This document shows, one piece after another, positions 6,264-8,097 of a stretch of DNA of 8,097 bases (positions within the stretch are counted from its first letter, which is position 1; each line of letters opens with the position of its first letter). This DNA comes from JAVBNJ01 sp031551625 (GTDB taxonomy: Bacteria > Bacteroidota > Bacteroidia > Bacteroidales > UBA932), in NCBI GenBank assembly GCA_031551625.1, contig JAVBNJ010000022.1, forward strand, positions 1-8,097, written 5' to 3'. The notes under the pieces were generated by a model. The model did not search any database, was not told where the DNA came from, and was given only the letters and a program-made list of their open reading frames with translations. Both the position numbers and the translations under genes were made by a program.

Positions 6264-6352
6264 TCTACAGCTACTATTATTCTTGTTAATACCCTATTCC
6301 TAATTACTACAATCCCCTGTTGCATTTTTGCAACCATCGCCATTATCGTTTC

Positions 6353-6379
6353 AATCTGTGCTAATCCGTGTGATCTGTG
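6353..6379 (+). repeat. Degenerate AATCTGTG tandem units, tract 2
   Basis: Three units (AATCTGTG at 6353, AATCCGTG at 6363, GATCTGTG at 6372) repeat at a spacing of 9-10 nt, in the same orientation as tract 1. The 120 nt between the tracts show no feature beyond a small TTGCA/TGCAA hairpin at about 6320-6333. Confidence 0.6.
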
Positions 6380-6411
6380 AACAAAAAAATAGAAACGTAG
6401 GCTAGACTTAT

Positions 6412-6518
6412 TTGTTGAAAAGGTTCTTGACTACCTGAGTATAAATAAGCAAAACCCACGTTTTTCTAGGTGGCTAAGCATTCTTATACTCAAAAATTGT
6501 CAAGATTTTTTTCAACAA
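6412..6518. repeat. Long imperfect hairpin in the leader of the minus-strand promoter
   Basis: Three matched blocks pair in order: TTGTTGAAAA (6412-6421) with 6509-6518, TCTTGAC (6425-6431) with 6499-6505, and TGAGTATAA (6436-6444) with 6484-6492. The internal loops between blocks are 3x3 and 4x6 nt, and the apex is 39 nt with a short CCAC/GTGG pairing. The element is about 107 nt and codes for nothing obvious. It could be a MITE-like repeat or a structured RNA leader, because it lies about 40 nt downstream of a good promoter. Confidence 0.65.
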
Positions 6519-6561
6519 GAATAAATTCATTTGAACTAAAAAAGAACGTCTATTATTACCG

Positions 6562-6592
6562 CAAATGTACCCAAAAATTTTTACCTGCCAAA
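6562..6592 (-). promoter_or_regulatory. Consensus Bacteroides-type promoter behind the araC-type gene
   Basis: On the minus strand TTTG (6589-6592) is followed after exactly 19 nt by TACATTTG (6562-6569), a full consensus match. It lies between the stop of the AraC-type gene and the hairpin 6412-6518. The next recognised gene start is at 5921, so it would make a leader of more than 600 nt, or a separate non-coding RNA. Two AAATAAATTTGA direct repeats (6590-6601 and 6603-6614) overlap or abut its upstream side. Confidence 0.6.
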
Positions 6593-6625
6593 TAAATTTG
6601 AAAAATAAATTTGATGATAGTGCGA

Positions 6626-7789
6626 TTAACTAATTTTTTCGGTTATGATTTTCCGGTATGCTTTCGGAGTGAAGCCGGTTTTCTTTATAAAAATGGCGTG
6701 GAACGATGAGGCGGAAGCAAAGCCGCTATCGCGAGCTACCTCCTGTATACTAAGGTTGTTGCCGGAAGCAAGCAGCTCCTTTGCTTTTTCGACACGGTAA
6801 TGTTGCACTACCTGGCTGAACGACATGCCGAATCCTTCGTTGAACACGCGCGACAGGTAGGAACGGTTGAGGGGCACTACTTCCGATACGTCGAGCAATT
6901 TGAAATCGGGCCGCAGATAGGGGTGCGCTTTCTGCATCCATTCTTCGACCGTGCGCTTGTAGCCGGGCAAACTGTCCAAAAAGCCGCCATCCTTTTTCCC
7001 GTCTTCCATGGAGCCACCTTGTAATACTTCTTTCTCGTCGAGGCTTTTGCGGAATGTTTGTTCAGGGTATGGGTTCTCGTGGAACAGGCCGTTGTAAAGG
7101 GTTATGGCAAATACAAATTGAATAGCCGCCTGGTGAAATATATAGGCCCATGTTCCCAAATTAAATAATATGAACGTAAAACCGATACTAATTCCTAACA
7201 TGCCGAAAGCAATATATTGCAGCCATGAAATATCCAAACGCTCCATCGAGGAATAATTTTCGCTACACCATTGGTTGTAATAATATTTGTAACGAAATGA
7301 TACACGATGTAGTATGAATAAATAATAGAATATCTGCAAAAAAAGAACGAAGCGAAACCATACATTGAAATGGGCTATTAATTCTTTGAGGTCATTAAAA
7401 TTATGTAATTTATCTATAGCTTCTTGTCGGATAAACAGTGTAAGTAGATAAAATAGTGAACAAAATAGCCACGGTAGTAGCAGGTAAAAACCCCGTTTCC
7501 ATGTCAGCCAGCCCGGCCGCACGATTTCATAGACAAAAGGAATGTTGGTAATAACCAGAAAGGAACCGATGATTAAAGCCACGGGTGAAAAAAAGTCATC
7601 GATCAGGATGGACTCTCCCAATAGATTGATTCTAAGGATGCGTATTAAATAATCCAGTGTCCAAAATAATACCACAAAGGCGAGTATTTTTCGCGCCCGG
7701 TTGCCCCGCATCCGTAAAAAGAGAAAAACACAACCCAGCGCAAAAAAGCCCAGCGACATAACATTTTGTAAGTACACTAAATTCTCCAT
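6626..7789 (-). CDS. Membrane-anchored AraC-family transcriptional regulator, 387 aa
   Basis: The N-terminal half holds about seven hydrophobic segments (roughly 7-26, 34-50, 66-86, 100-120, 143-161, 190-210, 214-234), followed by a charged linker (235-280). The C-terminal 100 residues are an AraC-type double helix-turn-helix: the first HTH around 298-325 (LNRSYLSRVFNEGFGMSFSQ) and the second around 347-379, with the family signature IQEVARDSGFASASSFHAIF ending in K-TGFTPKAYR. Such 7TM-AraC proteins are frequent in Bacteroidota and presumably sense a signal in or at the inner membrane; the ligand cannot be told from sequence. The ATG at 7789 is preceded by AAGGA at 6-10 nt, one of the few Shine-Dalgarno-like sites in the window. 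It is divergent from the gene starting at 8032, a common arrangement for a regulator and its target, but this is inference. Confidence 0.93.
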   Translation of the reverse strand: MENLVYLQNVMSLGFFALGCVFLFLRMRGNRARKILAFVVLFWTLDYLIRILRINLLGESILIDDFFSPVALIIGSFLVITNIPFVYEIVRPGWLTWKRGFYLLLPWLFCSLFYLLTLFIRQEAIDKLHNFNDLKELIAHFNVWFRFVLFLQIFYYLFILHRVSFRYKYYYNQWCSENYSSMERLDISWLQYIAFGMLGISIGFTFILFNLGTWAYIFHQAAIQFVFAITLYNGLFHENPYPEQTFRKSLDEKEVLQGGSMEDGKKDGGFLDSLPGYKRTVEEWMQKAHPYLRPDFKLLDVSEVVPLNRSYLSRVFNEGFGMSFSQVVQHYRVEKAKELLASGNNLSIQEVARDSGFASASSFHAIFIKKTGFTPKAYRKIITEKIS

Positions 7790-7814
7790 GCGAGTTCCTT
7801 AAATTTACGGAAAG

Positions 7815-7822
7815 CGAAGGTA
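7815..7822 (-). promoter_or_regulatory. Possible -7 box of the AraC-type gene
   Basis: TACCTTCG on the minus strand differs from TAnnTTTG at one base and ends 25 nt before the ATG at 7789, the distance seen for the other promoters here. No TTTG -33 box is present at 19-21 nt, so the promoter may be weak or activator-dependent. Confidence 0.35.
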
Positions 7823-7998
7823 GCAATATTTTACGAAACAGGACTATTCTTTTACATTTTTGGAGTTCGAAATGCTATTAAAGAGTAATAGAATGAGTAA
7901 TTTTGAATAATTTAAAAAATGCATAACAATTATGAAAAACTTTTTTTCCTTTTTTTGGCTTAATAGTCATTTTTCAGGCTAAAATCCTTGGAAAGTCT

Positions 7999-8006
7999 TA
8001 TCTTTA
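7999..8006 (+). promoter_or_regulatory. Possible -7 box of the plus-strand gene at the right edge
   Basis: TATCTTTA differs from TAnnTTTG at the last base and ends 25 nt before the ATG at 8032. No -33 TTTG is visible at the usual distance. A full TAATTTTG lies further upstream at 7898-7905 but would give a leader of about 120 nt. Confidence 0.3.
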
Positions 8007-8031
8007 TTGGATTTAAAGCCACTCAAAGTAT

Positions 8032-8097
8032 ATGAATCGAAAAAATGCTTTTACTGCCACAGTTCCATTACCAAGAAAAATGGATTTAAAAATGGGG
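8032..8097 (+). CDS. Start of a plus-strand gene (22 codons, partial)
   Basis: An open frame starts with ATG at 8032 and runs to the window edge: MNRKNAFTATVPLPRKMDLK and on. It is basic and could be the n-region of an export signal, with in-frame Met codons at residues 17 and 21 as alternative starts. Too little is seen to name a family. It is divergent from the AraC-type regulator with 242 bp between them. Confidence 0.5.
   Translation, partial: MNRKNAFTATVPLPRKMDLKMG

Noticed and set aside
6230..6345. Small minus-strand ORF from ATG at about 6344 (about 37 codons)
   Set aside because: It overlaps repeat tract 1 and the GGGAACCGGT inverted repeat and has no recognisable motif or promoter at the right distance; chance is the simplest explanation.
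6412..6518. Integron attC-like site (GTT...AAC hairpin)
   Set aside because: The core triplets are in the wrong order for attC (GTT on the 5' arm, AAC on the 3' arm), and no integrase or cassette array is present.

Overview
The window looks like a chromosomal segment of a member of the Bacteroidota, most likely Bacteroidales. Four things point there. Promoters follow the Bacteroides pattern TTTG-N19/20-TAnnTTTG, and their -7 boxes lie about 22-25 nt before start codons. Shine-Dalgarno sites are mostly absent. Two secreted proteins resemble families typical of the phylum: a FISUMP-tailed surface protein and the beginning of what looks like a TANFOR-type protein. The intergenic DNA carries short palindromic and tandem repeats of a kind I associate with these genomes. 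No rRNA, tRNA, CRISPR array or transposase gene is visible.

Layout: almost every gene runs on the minus strand, so the gene order reads from high to low coordinates. At the right edge a plus-strand gene starts at 8032 and leaves the window. It is divergent from a membrane-anchored AraC-type regulator (7789-6626). About 700 bp of non-coding, repeat-rich DNA follows. It begins with a consensus-grade minus-strand promoter (6562-6592) and holds a long imperfect hairpin, two tracts of an AATCTGTG repeat and a nested palindromic element. Next come a secreted Ig-like/FISUMP protein (5921-4257), a pseudogene scrap (4000-3890), an extremely AT-rich stretch, a Fic-family AMP-transferase candidate (3668-2367), an unrecognised 665-residue secreted protein (2311-314) and the first 73 codons of the TANFOR-like secreted protein (219-1).

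The most interesting part is the fic locus. The AT-rich fic gene is bracketed by two 44-bp copies (41/44 identical) of a strong palindrome. The upstream copy fills the spacer between the -33 and -7 boxes of the fic promoter and supplies the -33 TTTG from its loop. The downstream copy contains the fic stop codon and is shaped like an intrinsic terminator. The Fic protein ends in a winged-helix DNA-binding domain, so autoregulation at these palindromes is a testable model. Just upstream, at 3890-4000, lies a decayed copy of the signal-peptide region of the 665-residue gene, still preceded by a recognisable promoter, whereas the intact gene has no consensus promoter. This suggests that fic came in between, or replaced most of, a tandem pair of these secreted-protein genes.

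The function of the 665-residue protein and of the structured 5.9-6.6 kb intergenic region is unknown to me. Family names rest on motifs read by eye; no database search was run.
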